Assembly: GCA_025774405.1 (NCBI GenBank)
Contig: JALGWB010000024.1
Location: 1 to 12,742 of the forward strand
DNA: 12,742 nucleotides
Origin: a bacterium
Lineage (GTDB): Bacteria > Arandabacterota > Arandabacteria > Arandabacterales > Arandabacteraceae
Reading direction: 5' to 3'
In this document: positions 1 to 7,301 of the stretch, piece after piece
Numbering within the stretch: position 1 is the first letter of the stretch
Layout of the letters: each line of letters opens with the position of its first letter
Position numbers and translations under genes: made by a program
The notes under the pieces: model-generated
Told to the model about the DNA's origin: nothing
What the model saw: the letters and a program-made list of their open reading frames with translations, nothing else
Database searches by the model: none

Positions 1-511
1 TCTTCTGAATTTCATTTATTCTGAAGTATCGTCTGAGATTTCAGTTGGCAGTGCAGCCTTGAATAGCCTTCTCATCCAGGAGACAGATTTTGGTCGCTTT
101 CGCCTAGGCTATCTCCCGAGGGGTCGGGGGAAGCACGTGGCTGTAGTGGGCAAACCCACTTTCATCTATGATCTTGGCAAAATAGCCTCTGAGGTGAAAA
201 CGTTCAACTCCGTAAACGAGCTAAAAGATTCCGACAGAGCTTACATTGCTAAAGCTGACACAGTTCTTATATCTGCTAAGGATGTATCCATCAAACAGCT
301 CGAGTTCGTTCTTGAGCTTGCAAGCCATGCATATACCATCATGTTCGGACCGTCGACTCCACTTTCCCCAGTAATGTTCACCTATGGCTGTGATCTGCTT
401 ATTGGCGCGGTAGCAATCAAGTCTGACGAAGTAGCAAGCATGATACTAGCAGGTGAAAGTGGGCTGGAGTATTCATCCACTCTCAAGACTGTTGTGATGG
501 CAAAACCTTAG
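1..511 (+). CDS. DUF364 family protein, 5' end cut by window edge
   Basis: The frame is open from the left window edge to a TAG at 509-511, giving about 169 visible residues. The upstream residues (a GSAALNSLL stretch) look like the 'AaiNALL' segment that precedes the DUF364 domain, so the real start lies outside the window and the TTG at 59 is probably internal. The rest fits DUF364, a Rossmann-like domain annotated as putative heavy-metal chelation: a VAVVGKP beta-strand-loop, an 'aDtvLIS' strand, and the hallmark FGPSTPLSPVMFTYGCDLLIGAVAI. The 'T-x-N-x-T' segment usual after the aDvvliT strand is degenerate here (AKDVSIKQLE). Function is not established; members often occur near metal or cofactor genes. 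It converges on the glutamine synthetase gene and overlaps its stop by four bases. The family call is fairly safe, the role is unknown. Confidence 0.75.
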   Translation, partial: LLNFIYSEVSSEISVGSAALNSLLIQETDFGRFRLGYLPRGRGKHVAVVGKPTFIYDLGKIASEVKTFNSVNELKDSDRAYIAKADTVLISAKDVSIKQLEFVLELASHAYTIMFGPSTPLSPVMFTYGCDLLIGAVAIKSDEVASMILAGESGLEYSSTLKTVVMAKP

Positions 512-1941
512 CAATCGAGGTAGCGTTCGATCTCGAATGGGTGGGGATGCCTCGAAATCTCCCTCACTTCCTTCGTCTTCATTTCTATATAGGTTTCAAT
601 CAAATCCTCGGTGAAGACACCGCCTTTGAGCAGGAATGCCCGATCCTGTCGCAATGCGTCAACTGCCTCCTCGAGGCTGTATGGAACAGGTTGTAGGCCT
701 TTGCGTTCCAGATCCCCAAGGCTAAAGACATCCAAATCGTAGGGACCGAAACCTTCCTTCTCCGGATCAACATCGTTGATGATGCCATCAATACCGGCAA
801 GCAGCATCGCCGCTATCGCAAGGTATGGGTTTGCACTTGCGTCCGATGGTCGGAATTCGATCCTTGCCTGACGAGCAAGCCCCATTCCCTTGGGTATCCT
901 GACAGCGGCACTGCGATTGCCAATCGCATAGACCAGGCACGTTGGAGCTTCAAAGCCAGGAACCAGCCTCCGATATGAGTTGGTACTGGCACATGTAAAG
1001 GCAAGCAAAGCCCTTCCATGCTTCAGTAATCCACCGATGTAGCAAAGTGCTATTCGGCTCAGGTTGCCATAGCCACTCCTCCTATGGAAGATGTTCTTAC
1101 CCTTCTTCATAAGGTATTGATGAAAATGCATGCCATTACCAGGTTGGCCATAGAGCGGCTTTGGAATAAAGGTAGCCACCACATCCTCTTCGGCAGCAGT
1201 CACTTTGATGAGGTACTTTCCAATGAGAATGTGGTCAGCCGTGCGCTTGGGTGTGCCAGGACGAATCTCGATTTCGCATTGGCCAGCAGAACCCACCTCA
1301 TGATGCGAATACTTAACGGGAATCCCAGCAGCCTCCATGGCTGAAACCATTGCACATCGCAGAGCCCACCAGCGATCACCTGGAGGAACCGCATGATAGC
1401 CACGCTTATCTCCCAGCCAGGGGAAGGCCTTGATGCGAGAGCCCGGATCAAGCCCCGCCTCGCCAGAGGTGATGGCGTAGCCGGTGGGCGAGGAAGAACC
1501 TAGTATCTCAATGTCATCGAAGAGGTTGAACTCAAGCTCAGGCATGAAGAAAGCCTTGTCTGCTATGCCAGTCGCAGCCAGGAACTGTTCAGCCTTCTCT
1601 GTCACGAGCCTCGGATCTCTTGAGAATGGCTTGCCCGTGTCTGCTTCAAAGCAGTTACATATGAAGCTGGCAGCACGTATCGAATCCATCTCCTCCACAA
1701 AATAGACATCAGGATCTGGTACCAGCCTTAGATCACCACTCTCAAGCCGGGTGAAGCCTGCTACACTTGAACCATCAAATACGACGCCCGTATTGAAGAT
1801 GTGTGGACCAAAATTCGAAATCGGTATCGTAACCTGATGCCACCTGCCCGCCAGATCGGCAAACCTGAGGTTGACATATTCAACGTTAGATCTCCTGGTG
1901 GCAACTATTGCCCTCTTGATAGCGTCGGCCTTGCGTACCAT
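508..1941 (-). CDS. glnA: Type I glutamine synthetase
   Basis: Makes glutamine from glutamate, ammonia and ATP in the cytoplasm; type I enzymes are dodecamers. The 477-residue length is normal. Signatures in order: LRFADLAGRWHQVTIP in the N-terminal beta-grasp domain, DGSS at 56-59, the metal-binding glutamates in PELEF (E135, E137), HHEVGSAGQ, NGMHFHQ (catalytic His loop), NSYRRLVPGFEAP with the substrate Arg and flap Glu, NRSAAVRIP, RIEFRPSDASANPYLA, and the C-terminal GGVFTEDLIETYI and HPHPFEIERY. The start is ATG, preceded by GGAGAGG. In an ungapped alignment back from SLEEA, the residue at the E. coli Tyr397 adenylylation position is Phe406 (DVFSL against NLYDL), so GlnE-type control is unlikely. 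The gene lies 18 bases after the phosphatase and probably shares its transcript. Identification is secure; an assimilatory role is inferred. Confidence 0.96.
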   Translation of the reverse strand: MVRKADAIKRAIVATRRSNVEYVNLRFADLAGRWHQVTIPISNFGPHIFNTGVVFDGSSVAGFTRLESGDLRLVPDPDVYFVEEMDSIRAASFICNCFEADTGKPFSRDPRLVTEKAEQFLAATGIADKAFFMPELEFNLFDDIEILGSSSPTGYAITSGEAGLDPGSRIKAFPWLGDKRGYHAVPPGDRWWALRCAMVSAMEAAGIPVKYSHHEVGSAGQCEIEIRPGTPKRTADHILIGKYLIKVTAAEEDVVATFIPKPLYGQPGNGMHFHQYLMKKGKNIFHRRSGYGNLSRIALCYIGGLLKHGRALLAFTCASTNSYRRLVPGFEAPTCLVYAIGNRSAAVRIPKGMGLARQARIEFRPSDASANPYLAIAAMLLAGIDGIINDVDPEKEGFGPYDLDVFSLGDLERKGLQPVPYSLEEAVDALRQDRAFLLKGGVFTEDLIETYIEMKTKEVREISRHPHPFEIERYLDC

Positions 1942-1959
1942 TTACCTCTCCCCCTGAGG

Positions 1960-3150
1960 TCATAATCCCAGGATAGATCTTATCCTGTGATTGATATCTG
2001 TATTGTCAAGGATACCCCCGAAAAGCTCATGGTCAGGACCGCTTGCCAGCACGGGTACCATAGTACCGATATGATAGCCAGATATCCATTGAACTATTGG
2101 GCACTGTTCACTAACCAGGCTTTCAAGATCATCATAGCCAGGATAACCATATTCATCACCCGTAATGCCGGGTCCCCCGCAATCGTGATCAGCTGTCACT
2201 ACGATTGTGATAAGGGAATCCTCAGCCTGCACCTGCATAGCGCGCCCGATGGCGTCGTCAAAGGCGAGGAGCTCACCGAGAGCGTCACTTATAGAATTGT
2301 CGTGTTCAGCATGATCAATCCTACCACCTTCGACAACAAGCAAGAATCCATCAGGATCCTGTCTCAGCACATCCAGCGCAATCTCCGTCATCTCCCCGAG
2401 TGAAGGAATCTCCTGCTCTAATCTTGAACGTTCGAACGGCATGCTCTCACGAGCAAAGAGACCAAGCAGTCGCTCTCCGCGAAAACTCTCAAGACCCTCC
2501 CGATCAAAAACCACATCGAAACCCTTCTGTCGGGCAATTTCTACAAGATTTACTCCGTTGTCCCTCATGCCGCTGTCGGGTGGCAAAAAATACCAGTAGC
2601 CACCGCCCATTACTATTTGGGCATCACTCTCAACAATCTGCTCCGCAATCTCGGGATGCATCTCCCGTGCGGGTACGTGTGCCAGAAACGAGGCTGGCGT
2701 TGCATCGGTGACAGATGTGGTTGTCACGACACCAACGGCTATACCCTGCCTGGCTGCCAGTTCGAAGAGGTTATCAAGGAAATCTCCATCCTCTGTCATC
2801 CCCACAACTCCGTTCGCCGTCTTGCTGCCAGTAGCAATAGCAGTACCTGAAGCAGCAGAATCAGTAACCGGCCCTGTTTTCGAATGAGTGGTGACATAAC
2901 CAACGGTTCCGCTACTTGCCAGCTCCGTCATGTTCAGTTCCGCACCGAGCGATACCTCTGAATACATCTTACCTATGCTGATGATGCCAATTCCCATCCC
3001 GTCTCCTATGAAGAGAACGACACTGTGATGCTGGGTTTGGGTCCCGCCGCGGCTCACCTCTCCAACATCATGAGTACGGAAACGACCCGGTCCACAGGCT
3101 ATTGCTAGAAGCAAAGCACCCAAGAGAGCAAATCTCACGTATCGTTTCAA
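1960..3150 (-). CDS. phoA: PhoA-family alkaline phosphatase, probable lipoprotein
   Basis: Releases phosphate from phosphomonoesters outside the cytoplasm. The 396-residue protein begins with two basic residues, a hydrophobic stretch and AIAC at 16-19, a plausible lipobox with Cys19 as lipidation site (Ala at -3 is allowed but not typical). Active-site elements of the family are all present: GDGMG with D50, TDSAAS with the D97-S98 nucleophile pair, TDATP (D149, T151), EGGRIDHAEH (E274, D279, H283), ADHD (D321, H322), and GYHIG with H360. These correspond to the two-zinc plus magnesium site of E. coli PhoA. The pair of residues matching E. coli D153 and K328 is Asp and His. The start is TTG, chosen because AAGGAGGT sits five bases upstream and the signal peptide begins there. 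It follows the hydrogenase protease after 71 bases and precedes glnA by 18; no mechanistic link to the hydrogenase is apparent. Confidence 0.93.
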   Translation of the reverse strand: MKRYVRFALLGALLLAIACGPGRFRTHDVGEVSRGGTQTQHHSVVLFIGDGMGIGIISIGKMYSEVSLGAELNMTELASSGTVGYVTTHSKTGPVTDSAASGTAIATGSKTANGVVGMTEDGDFLDNLFELAARQGIAVGVVTTTSVTDATPASFLAHVPAREMHPEIAEQIVESDAQIVMGGGYWYFLPPDSGMRDNGVNLVEIARQKGFDVVFDREGLESFRGERLLGLFARESMPFERSRLEQEIPSLGEMTEIALDVLRQDPDGFLLVVEGGRIDHAEHDNSISDALGELLAFDDAIGRAMQVQAEDSLITIVVTADHDCGGPGITGDEYGYPGYDDLESLVSEQCPIVQWISGYHIGTMVPVLASGPDHELFGGILDNTDINHRIRSILGL

Positions 3151-3155
3151 TGCCT

Positions 3156-3163
3156 ACCTCCTT
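3156..3163 (-). promoter_or_regulatory. Ribosome binding site deciding a TTG start (phosphatase)
   Basis: On the minus strand this reads AAGGAGGT, a near-perfect Shine-Dalgarno sequence, five bases before the TTG at 3150-3148. No other in-frame start would keep both the signal peptide and this spacing. Confidence 0.8.
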
Positions 3164-3184
3164 CTGTAAATGACGGTTGGGTTG

Positions 3185-3213
3185 ATTGTAAAGGAATTGG
3201 CATCCTTCGGGAA
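3185..3213 (-). promoter_or_regulatory. Weak sigma70-like promoter candidate before the phosphatase gene
   Basis: In the 71-base gap between the protease and phosphatase genes the minus strand carries TACAAT (forward 3185-3190), five of six matches to TATAAT. The hexamer 17 bases upstream (forward 3208-3213) is TTCCCG, only three of six to TTGACA. The position, about 35 bases before the TTG start, is suitable. The match is weak, and the phosphatase gene could instead be read from the hydrogenase transcript. Confidence 0.25.
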
Positions 3214-3221
3214 GCGTATTC

Positions 3222-3686
3222 CTAAGCTCCAATGATCTCATTGATGACATCAGCAAGATACTGACCGGCAGCAGCTACAACGTCACTCATTGTTTTGCCT
3301 ATCTCAGTCTCGGCTGGTTGAACTGCGAGAAAGAAGGTTTCGGCACCTGTCTGAGCCTCGACGTAGTCGGCGAAAATCGTCAGAATCGCATCGTGCGTTG
3401 ATGCACCACCCCCGGCTATCTCCTCCCTGCCGACCAATCGGATTTCACCTGCCCTGCCACCAAAGTGAGCTGCGTCAATGATGACAAGTTTGTCGGGTTG
3501 GTGTCTGGCGATTGTTCCAAGGAAATTCTCCGGTGTCTCACCACAATCAATAACCTTTATCCGATCGGTCTCCTTTATGAGACTGGCAACATAGGGACCG
3601 ACACCATCGTCACCCCGCATACTATTTCCAATGCAGGCAATGACAACACGACCTGAAAGTATTCTGGCGAGGCTTGCGCGATCCAT
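3222..3686 (-). CDS. hycI: Hydrogenase maturation endopeptidase (HycI/HyaD family)
   Basis: Cytoplasmic protease that removes the C-terminal extension of a [NiFe] hydrogenase large subunit once nickel is in place. From the ATG at 3686 it is 154 residues, close to the roughly 156 of E. coli HycI. It shows IGNSMRGDDGVGP near the N terminus, a VIIDAAHFGG strand-loop, and STHDA. The family's metal-sensing ligands would be D27 of the GDDG motif, D71 and H98. It is the last gene of the hydrogenase block, beginning 16 bases after the ferredoxin subunit. This fits the substrate: mbhL keeps a 42-residue tail after CTER. An alternative TTG start at 3713 overlaps mbhN and has an AGGA six bases upstream, adding nine residues; the start is not settled. 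The family is secure; the MbhL substrate is inferred from context. Confidence 0.93.
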   Translation of the reverse strand: MDRASLARILSGRVVIACIGNSMRGDDGVGPYVASLIKETDRIKVIDCGETPENFLGTIARHQPDKLVIIDAAHFGGRAGEIRLVGREEIAGGGASTHDAILTIFADYVEAQTGAETFFLAVQPAETEIGKTMSDVVAAAGQYLADVINEIIGA

Positions 3687-3702
3687 TTGATGTGAGACCG
3701 CC

Positions 3703-4311
3703 CTAGGCTCCAAGCTGGATCCTGCGTCTGCACTTAGCGCAGAGCATTCTCACAACGTCATGTCTGCCAGGTTCGAGATCCTTGTCACGAGGAGGTATCT
3801 CATCAAGAACCTTAGCATCCTTCAGGGCAGTAAGCATTAAAGTGGGATTGGAGAAGGCAAGAGGACCAAGCCTCTTTGTCACCCAGCGGATGTGATCTCT
3901 GGTTGAGATGACATCGCCGCACACCTCACAAAGCACCAATTCCTTCTCCACAGTGGTCTTAGCCTGGCTTCTATCAAAATAGATCATATCGTATTCACGA
4001 CTGAGTTTTATGCCCTTTTCTGTTATGCAATTTGCCTCACACTGTCCACACTGGATGCACTTATCATAGTAAAGAGTTATTACTCGTTTCTTGTTCGCAA
4101 CATCGTCGAAAACCGAGATGTCATTGGCTGGACAAACCATTGCACAGGCGCCACAGCCGACGCATTCCTCATCGTCAAACTTGGGCTTGCCACGGAAACG
4201 TTTTTGGGGTTCTGAAGGCTTCTTCGGGAAGGGAAGGGTATATGGTCCTGTGAAGAGGGCACTGAGTGCCTCCTTAAGCAGTATAGGTTGAAGAATCCCT
4301 GGTAACTTCAT
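3703..4311 (-). CDS. mbhN: Hydrogenase ferredoxin-like iron-sulfur subunit (NuoI/MbhN type)
   Basis: Electron-transfer subunit that would pass electrons from a soluble donor, probably reduced ferredoxin, to the small subunit. The 202-residue protein has two [4Fe-4S] motifs: C50, C53, C56, C60 followed by Pro, and C85, C88, C91, C95 followed by Ile instead of the usual Pro. A C-terminal extension carries two further pairs, CEVC at 128-131 and CAKC at 191-194, which look like a zinc-ribbon or rubredoxin-like site; similar tails are known in HycF/HyfH-type subunits but not in the shorter archaeal MbhN. The start is ATG in an ATGA overlap with the mrpG stop, behind GGAGG. Ferredoxin as donor is inferred from the lack of NADH-binding (NuoEF-like) subunits in the window. 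Confidence 0.93.
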   Translation of the reverse strand: MKLPGILQPILLKEALSALFTGPYTLPFPKKPSEPQKRFRGKPKFDDEECVGCGACAMVCPANDISVFDDVANKKRVITLYYDKCIQCGQCEANCITEKGIKLSREYDMIYFDRSQAKTTVEKELVLCEVCGDVISTRDHIRWVTKRLGPLAFSNPTLMLTALKDAKVLDEIPPRDKDLEPGRHDVVRMLCAKCRRRIQLGA

Positions 4312-4673
4312 TTCGCCTCCCCACTATATGATCTCTTGATGTCCTCCGCCCTTTCATGGAACTTGTCAGTCACACTTTTGTCCCATAACTTGACACCTGA
4401 AAGATACGATCCGCGAGCAAGTGCATGGGCACCGGTTGGTGAGGTTATCAAAATGAAAAGCGCACACAGGATTGCCTTTATTGCAATTGCAGGAACCGCT
4501 GTGGCAATGGCGGTCCCGACAAGGATGAAGATCGTACCGAGGGTCACACACTTCGTTGCCGCCTGAAGCCTGTTATAAACATCGGGCAACCTCACAAGCC
4601 CCATACAACCAAAGAAGTCAAAGATGGCACCAACGCAAATGAAAACATATCCTACAATCTCATGGCTAGTCAT
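4308..4673 (-). CDS. mrpG: Mrp antiporter-like subunit G (MbhC type)
   Basis: Small membrane subunit of the Mrp-like arm, 121 residues with three predicted membrane segments. It has the family signatures GLVRLPDVYNRLQAATK (25-41) with TLG, and the third-helix LFILITSPTGAHALARGSY (72-90). The ATG at 4673 is preferred over an in-frame TTG start at 4709 because GGGGAGGA lies six bases upstream and the shorter form matches the family N terminus. It overlaps the mrpF stop by eight bases and shares ATGA with mbhN. Its charged tail (about residues 97-121) should be cytoplasmic. Confidence 0.93.
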   Translation of the reverse strand: MTSHEIVGYVFICVGAIFDFFGCMGLVRLPDVYNRLQAATKCVTLGTIFILVGTAIATAVPAIAIKAILCALFILITSPTGAHALARGSYLSGVKLWDKSVTDKFHERAEDIKRSYSGEAK

Positions 4674-4929
4674 CGAATCTCCTCCCCTCAAGATGCTTCG
4701 AGAGGGCAAGTGTACCGATGAAACTGATCAGTGCCCAAGCAATCGCCAGATTTATGTAGAAGTCCTTGCGCGTCACAACTGCTGAAAGCGCAACGAAACC
4801 CACGACCACGGTTCCAAGAATATCAATTGCGACGCTGCGGTCAGGAGCAGTCGGCCCATGCCCTATCCTGTAAAGACACATGAAACAGGCAGCAGCAAGC
4901 ACACTTGCAATAAAATAGATGAACGTCAT
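4666..4929 (-). CDS. mrpF: Mrp antiporter-like subunit F (MbhB type)
   Basis: An 87-residue, three-helix membrane subunit. It carries the MrpF/MnhF signature: R21, then GPTAPDR at 25-31 and D36 in the second helix, which in the family line the proton or sodium path at the interface with other Mrp subunits. The ATG overlaps the mrpE stop as ATGA, and GGAGG sits eight bases upstream. Length and motif are typical, so the identification is firm. Confidence 0.94.
   Translation of the reverse strand: MTFIYFIASVLAAACFMCLYRIGHGPTAPDRSVAIDILGTVVVGFVALSAVVTRKDFYINLAIAWALISFIGTLALSKHLEGRRFDD
4680..4687 (-). promoter_or_regulatory. Ribosome binding site deciding the mrpG start
   Basis: On the minus strand this is GGGGAGGA, six bases before the ATG at 4673. 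It lies inside the mrpF coding end and favours this ATG over the upstream in-frame TTG at 4709. Confidence 0.75.
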
Positions 4930-5435
4930 TCAAAAATCCTCCTCAGAACCGATTCGAATCTTTCAACTATGTGATGTGTTGCCTGTTCGATATCGTCACT
5001 CCTCACATTTATCCAGTGAATGTAGAGATAACCGTCATCGGTTATGTCAACCGTAAGCGTTCCCGGGGTAAGCGTAATCGAGTTCGCCAGCATCGTTCGC
5101 CCAGCCGGATTCTTAAGTGTCGTCTTCACCCTAACGATACCAGGGTGAATTGGCATATCGGGGTGGATAACTCGGTAAACCACGTCAAGGTTAGCCAGAA
5201 GTACATACCAGAGGAACATCGGGACATAGACAACCAACCAGAATATTCGCTTAAAGACAGTCGCTGGGCTGAGCCTGGCAGGTATCCTGTCCCCGAGCAG
5301 GAGTCCAACAAAGATTGCCACAATGATCCCAATGATTGTGCTTTGTGGGTACAGGGCCCCGCTTACAGGATCAAAAGGCCACACAAGCAGGAACCATATG
5401 ACGAATGAGAGTATGATAAGGGTTACCTTTCTCAA
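4926..5435 (-). CDS. mrpE: Mrp antiporter-like subunit E (MbhA type)
   Basis: A 169-residue subunit with N-terminal hydrophobic helices and a soluble C-terminal domain. The strongly conserved MrpE core is present: NLDVVYRVIHPDMPIHPGIV (82-101), ANSITLTPGTLTVDI (117-131) and a YIHWI strand. The start is TTG at 5435; there is no in-frame ATG between this codon and the mrpD stop, and GGGGGAG lies five bases upstream. It begins 12 bases after mrpD and shares ATGA with mrpF. In Mrp complexes this subunit is needed for assembly and stability. Confidence 0.94.
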   Translation of the reverse strand: MRKVTLIILSFVIWFLLVWPFDPVSGALYPQSTIIGIIVAIFVGLLLGDRIPARLSPATVFKRIFWLVVYVPMFLWYVLLANLDVVYRVIHPDMPIHPGIVRVKTTLKNPAGRTMLANSITLTPGTLTVDITDDGYLYIHWINVRSDDIEQATHHIVERFESVLRRIFE

Positions 5436-5440
5436 ACCAT

Positions 5441-5447
5441 CTCCCCC
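5441..5447 (-). promoter_or_regulatory. Ribosome binding site deciding the mrpE TTG start
   Basis: The minus strand reads GGGGGAG just after the mrpD stop and five bases before TTG at 5435. A nearby ATG at 5440 is out of frame, so TTG is the only suitable start. Confidence 0.7.
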
Positions 5448-6929
5448 TTACATCCCTAGTATGTTCGAAGCATAGTTCAATCCTTCCTGAAGCACCTTTG
5501 CAGCGGGTATCAGGAAGGTCTCCCTCGCCTGAGGCAGCCAGAGGAATCCCATGACAATACAGAGGATTGCAAGCCCCACCATGGAAGCCTGCATTGTCCC
5601 TGGCACCTCTTTTGCTGAATCATATGCCTCATGCCGTTCGCCAAAGAAAGCCCGACGCTGAAGTCTCATGAAGGCTGCAAGCGTTAGCACACTGACACCG
5701 GCAGCCCAGGCTGCAAACCCGTAGCGTTCGGCTTGAACAGCTGCAATGATTATGAACAGCTTGCTCCAGAAACCGCTGAAGGGCGGTATTCCCGCGATTG
5801 CCATAGAACCAATGAAAGAGGTCGTGCTCGTAACGGGCATCTTCTCTCGCAACCGCCCCATCTTGTTGAGGTCACGCGTCCCTGTAGCATATTCAATTGC
5901 ACCGGAGTTAAGGAACAGGAGTGATTTGAAGACAGCGTGATTTATCAGATGGAACAGTCCCGCCGCTATCGCAAATCGTGTTCCTATGCCAACTGCCAGC
6001 ACCACATAACCAACCTGACTTATACTTGAGTAGGCAAGGAAGCGCTTGATATCGTCCTGCCCCATTGCAAGAAGCACACCAACCACCATAGATACCGTAC
6101 CAAGTACCATCAGCACATATGAAGTCAGCGGGGTTATGCCTATCACATTGAACATCACCCTTGCCATGGCATAGACACCGATTGTCTTGATGAGCACTCC
6201 CGAGAGCATGGCGGAGATCGGCGCAGGAGCTGATGGGTGTGCATCTGGCAACCATGCATGGAATGGAATAAGCGCTGCCTTAAGTCCAAAACCCGAGATA
6301 AATAGTGCAACAACAAACAAATGAATTGGTTTGAGCTCGCCCCCGATTATGCTTGAGACCTGCGCCATGTTGAGATTACCGGTCATTGCATACGTGATAG
6401 CCACTCCGAAGAGGATCAGCGTGGAGCCGACACTCCCGAGCACCAGATACTTGAATGAAGCTTCCAGCTCCTCATGTTCACAACCGAAAGCAACGAGAGC
6501 ATAGGATGCAATGGAGGCTATCTCAAGGAACACATAGAGGTTGAAAAGATCGCCGGTTAAGGCAACGCCATTCATACCGGCGAGCATCAGCAGGAAGAGT
6601 GCATAGAAGCGCGCCTTGGCAGTGAACTTGTCCATATACTGAATCGAATATATTGTCACAAGGAATGAGATCAGAGCTATTGTGATCAGCATGAAGACGG
6701 AGACGCCATCGAGAACGAGATTGATGCCCAGGGGAACGTGCTTGAAAGGTCCCCAGCCACCCATCCAGTAAACCCCATTCTTGCCAATCACCGAAATCGC
6801 CATTAGGAACAGGGCCAGGGTCGTCAAGTTGGCAAGCGTATCGGCAACCCGTGGTCGCTTACGGGCAACCATCGGGATGAAGAAGGCCACCCCAAGCGGA
6901 ATCGCCACAAACAGTGGAATTATCTGCAT
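5448..6929 (-). CDS. mrpD: Mrp antiporter-like subunit D (MbhH type; NuoM/NuoN-like)
   Basis: Polytopic antiporter-like subunit of 493 residues, normal for MrpD/MbhH with about 14 helices. The ion-pathway residues of the family are intact: E136 in helix 5 (LYVFLEIASIASYALV), K217 in helix 7 (FGLKAALIPFHAWLPDAHPSAPAPISA), K248 in helix 8 (SGVLIKTIGVYAMAR), and a helix-12 Lys in GIPPFSGFWSKLF. Because this subunit keeps the Glu-Lys pair, it is the best candidate for a working ion pump here, in contrast to the 605-residue MrpA-like protein. It starts with ATG 12 bases after mrpC, with only a weak ribosome binding site. Confidence 0.95.
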   Translation of the reverse strand: MQIIPLFVAIPLGVAFFIPMVARKRPRVADTLANLTTLALFLMAISVIGKNGVYWMGGWGPFKHVPLGINLVLDGVSVFMLITIALISFLVTIYSIQYMDKFTAKARFYALFLLMLAGMNGVALTGDLFNLYVFLEIASIASYALVAFGCEHEELEASFKYLVLGSVGSTLILFGVAITYAMTGNLNMAQVSSIIGGELKPIHLFVVALFISGFGLKAALIPFHAWLPDAHPSAPAPISAMLSGVLIKTIGVYAMARVMFNVIGITPLTSYVLMVLGTVSMVVGVLLAMGQDDIKRFLAYSSISQVGYVVLAVGIGTRFAIAAGLFHLINHAVFKSLLFLNSGAIEYATGTRDLNKMGRLREKMPVTSTTSFIGSMAIAGIPPFSGFWSKLFIIIAAVQAERYGFAAWAAGVSVLTLAAFMRLQRRAFFGERHEAYDSAKEVPGTMQASMVGLAILCIVMGFLWLPQARETFLIPAAKVLQEGLNYASNILGM

Positions 6930-6941
6930 TGCTTCTCGCCC

Positions 6942-7289
6942 CTAACCTTTCAGCCTCTTTATTTCCTGAATGTCATAAGTTCCAAATCGCTCATAAAGGC
7001 GCATGGCAATGGCTATCGTCATCGCTGTAACCCCGAGTCCGATAACAATTGCTGTAAGAACAAGCGCCTGTGGGACTGGATCAACCGCTCTTTGAACCAA
7101 TTCCTGATGTTGCATGGTCTTGTTGAGAATGGGCGCAATACCATCCTTCCGATATCCAACCATCACTATGAAAACGTTCACGGCGCTTTCCATAATGATG
7201 AGACTGATGATTATCTTTATCAGGTTGCGTTTGACCAACACCCCATAGAGCCCAACCATGAACAGCAGGAAACACAATGCATAAAGCAT
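6942..7289 (-). CDS. mrpC: Mrp antiporter-like subunit C (MbhG type; NuoK-like)
   Basis: A 115-residue membrane subunit with three helices, homologous to NuoK. The helix-2 carboxylate expected in the family is E34 (LIIMESAVNVFIV). The MrpC signature DPVPQALVLTAIVIGLGVTAM (70-90) opens helix 3. The start is ATG behind AGGAGA; the gene lies 12 bases after mrpB and 12 before mrpD. Confidence 0.94.
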   Translation of the reverse strand: MLYALCFLLFMVGLYGVLVKRNLIKIIISLIIMESAVNVFIVMVGYRKDGIAPILNKTMQHQELVQRAVDPVPQALVLTAIVIGLGVTAMTIAIAMRLYERFGTYDIQEIKRLKG

Positions 7290-7301
7290 ATCTATCTCCT
7301 T

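Noticed and set aside
524..554. Inverted repeats (TTCGATCTCGAA; CGAGG...CCTCG) at the end of glnA as a terminator for the DUF364 gene
   Set aside because: The stems are short, lie within coding sequence and are not followed by a T run.
1987..2403. Plus-strand open frame of 138 codons inside the phosphatase gene
   Set aside because: It lies opposite conserved catalytic motifs of the phosphatase and shows no family signature of its own.
3200..3215. Small hairpin (GCTTCC, CGAA loop, GGATGC) after the protease gene as an intrinsic terminator
   Set aside because: The stem has five pairs and one T-T mismatch, and no run of T follows, so it is not a convincing terminator.
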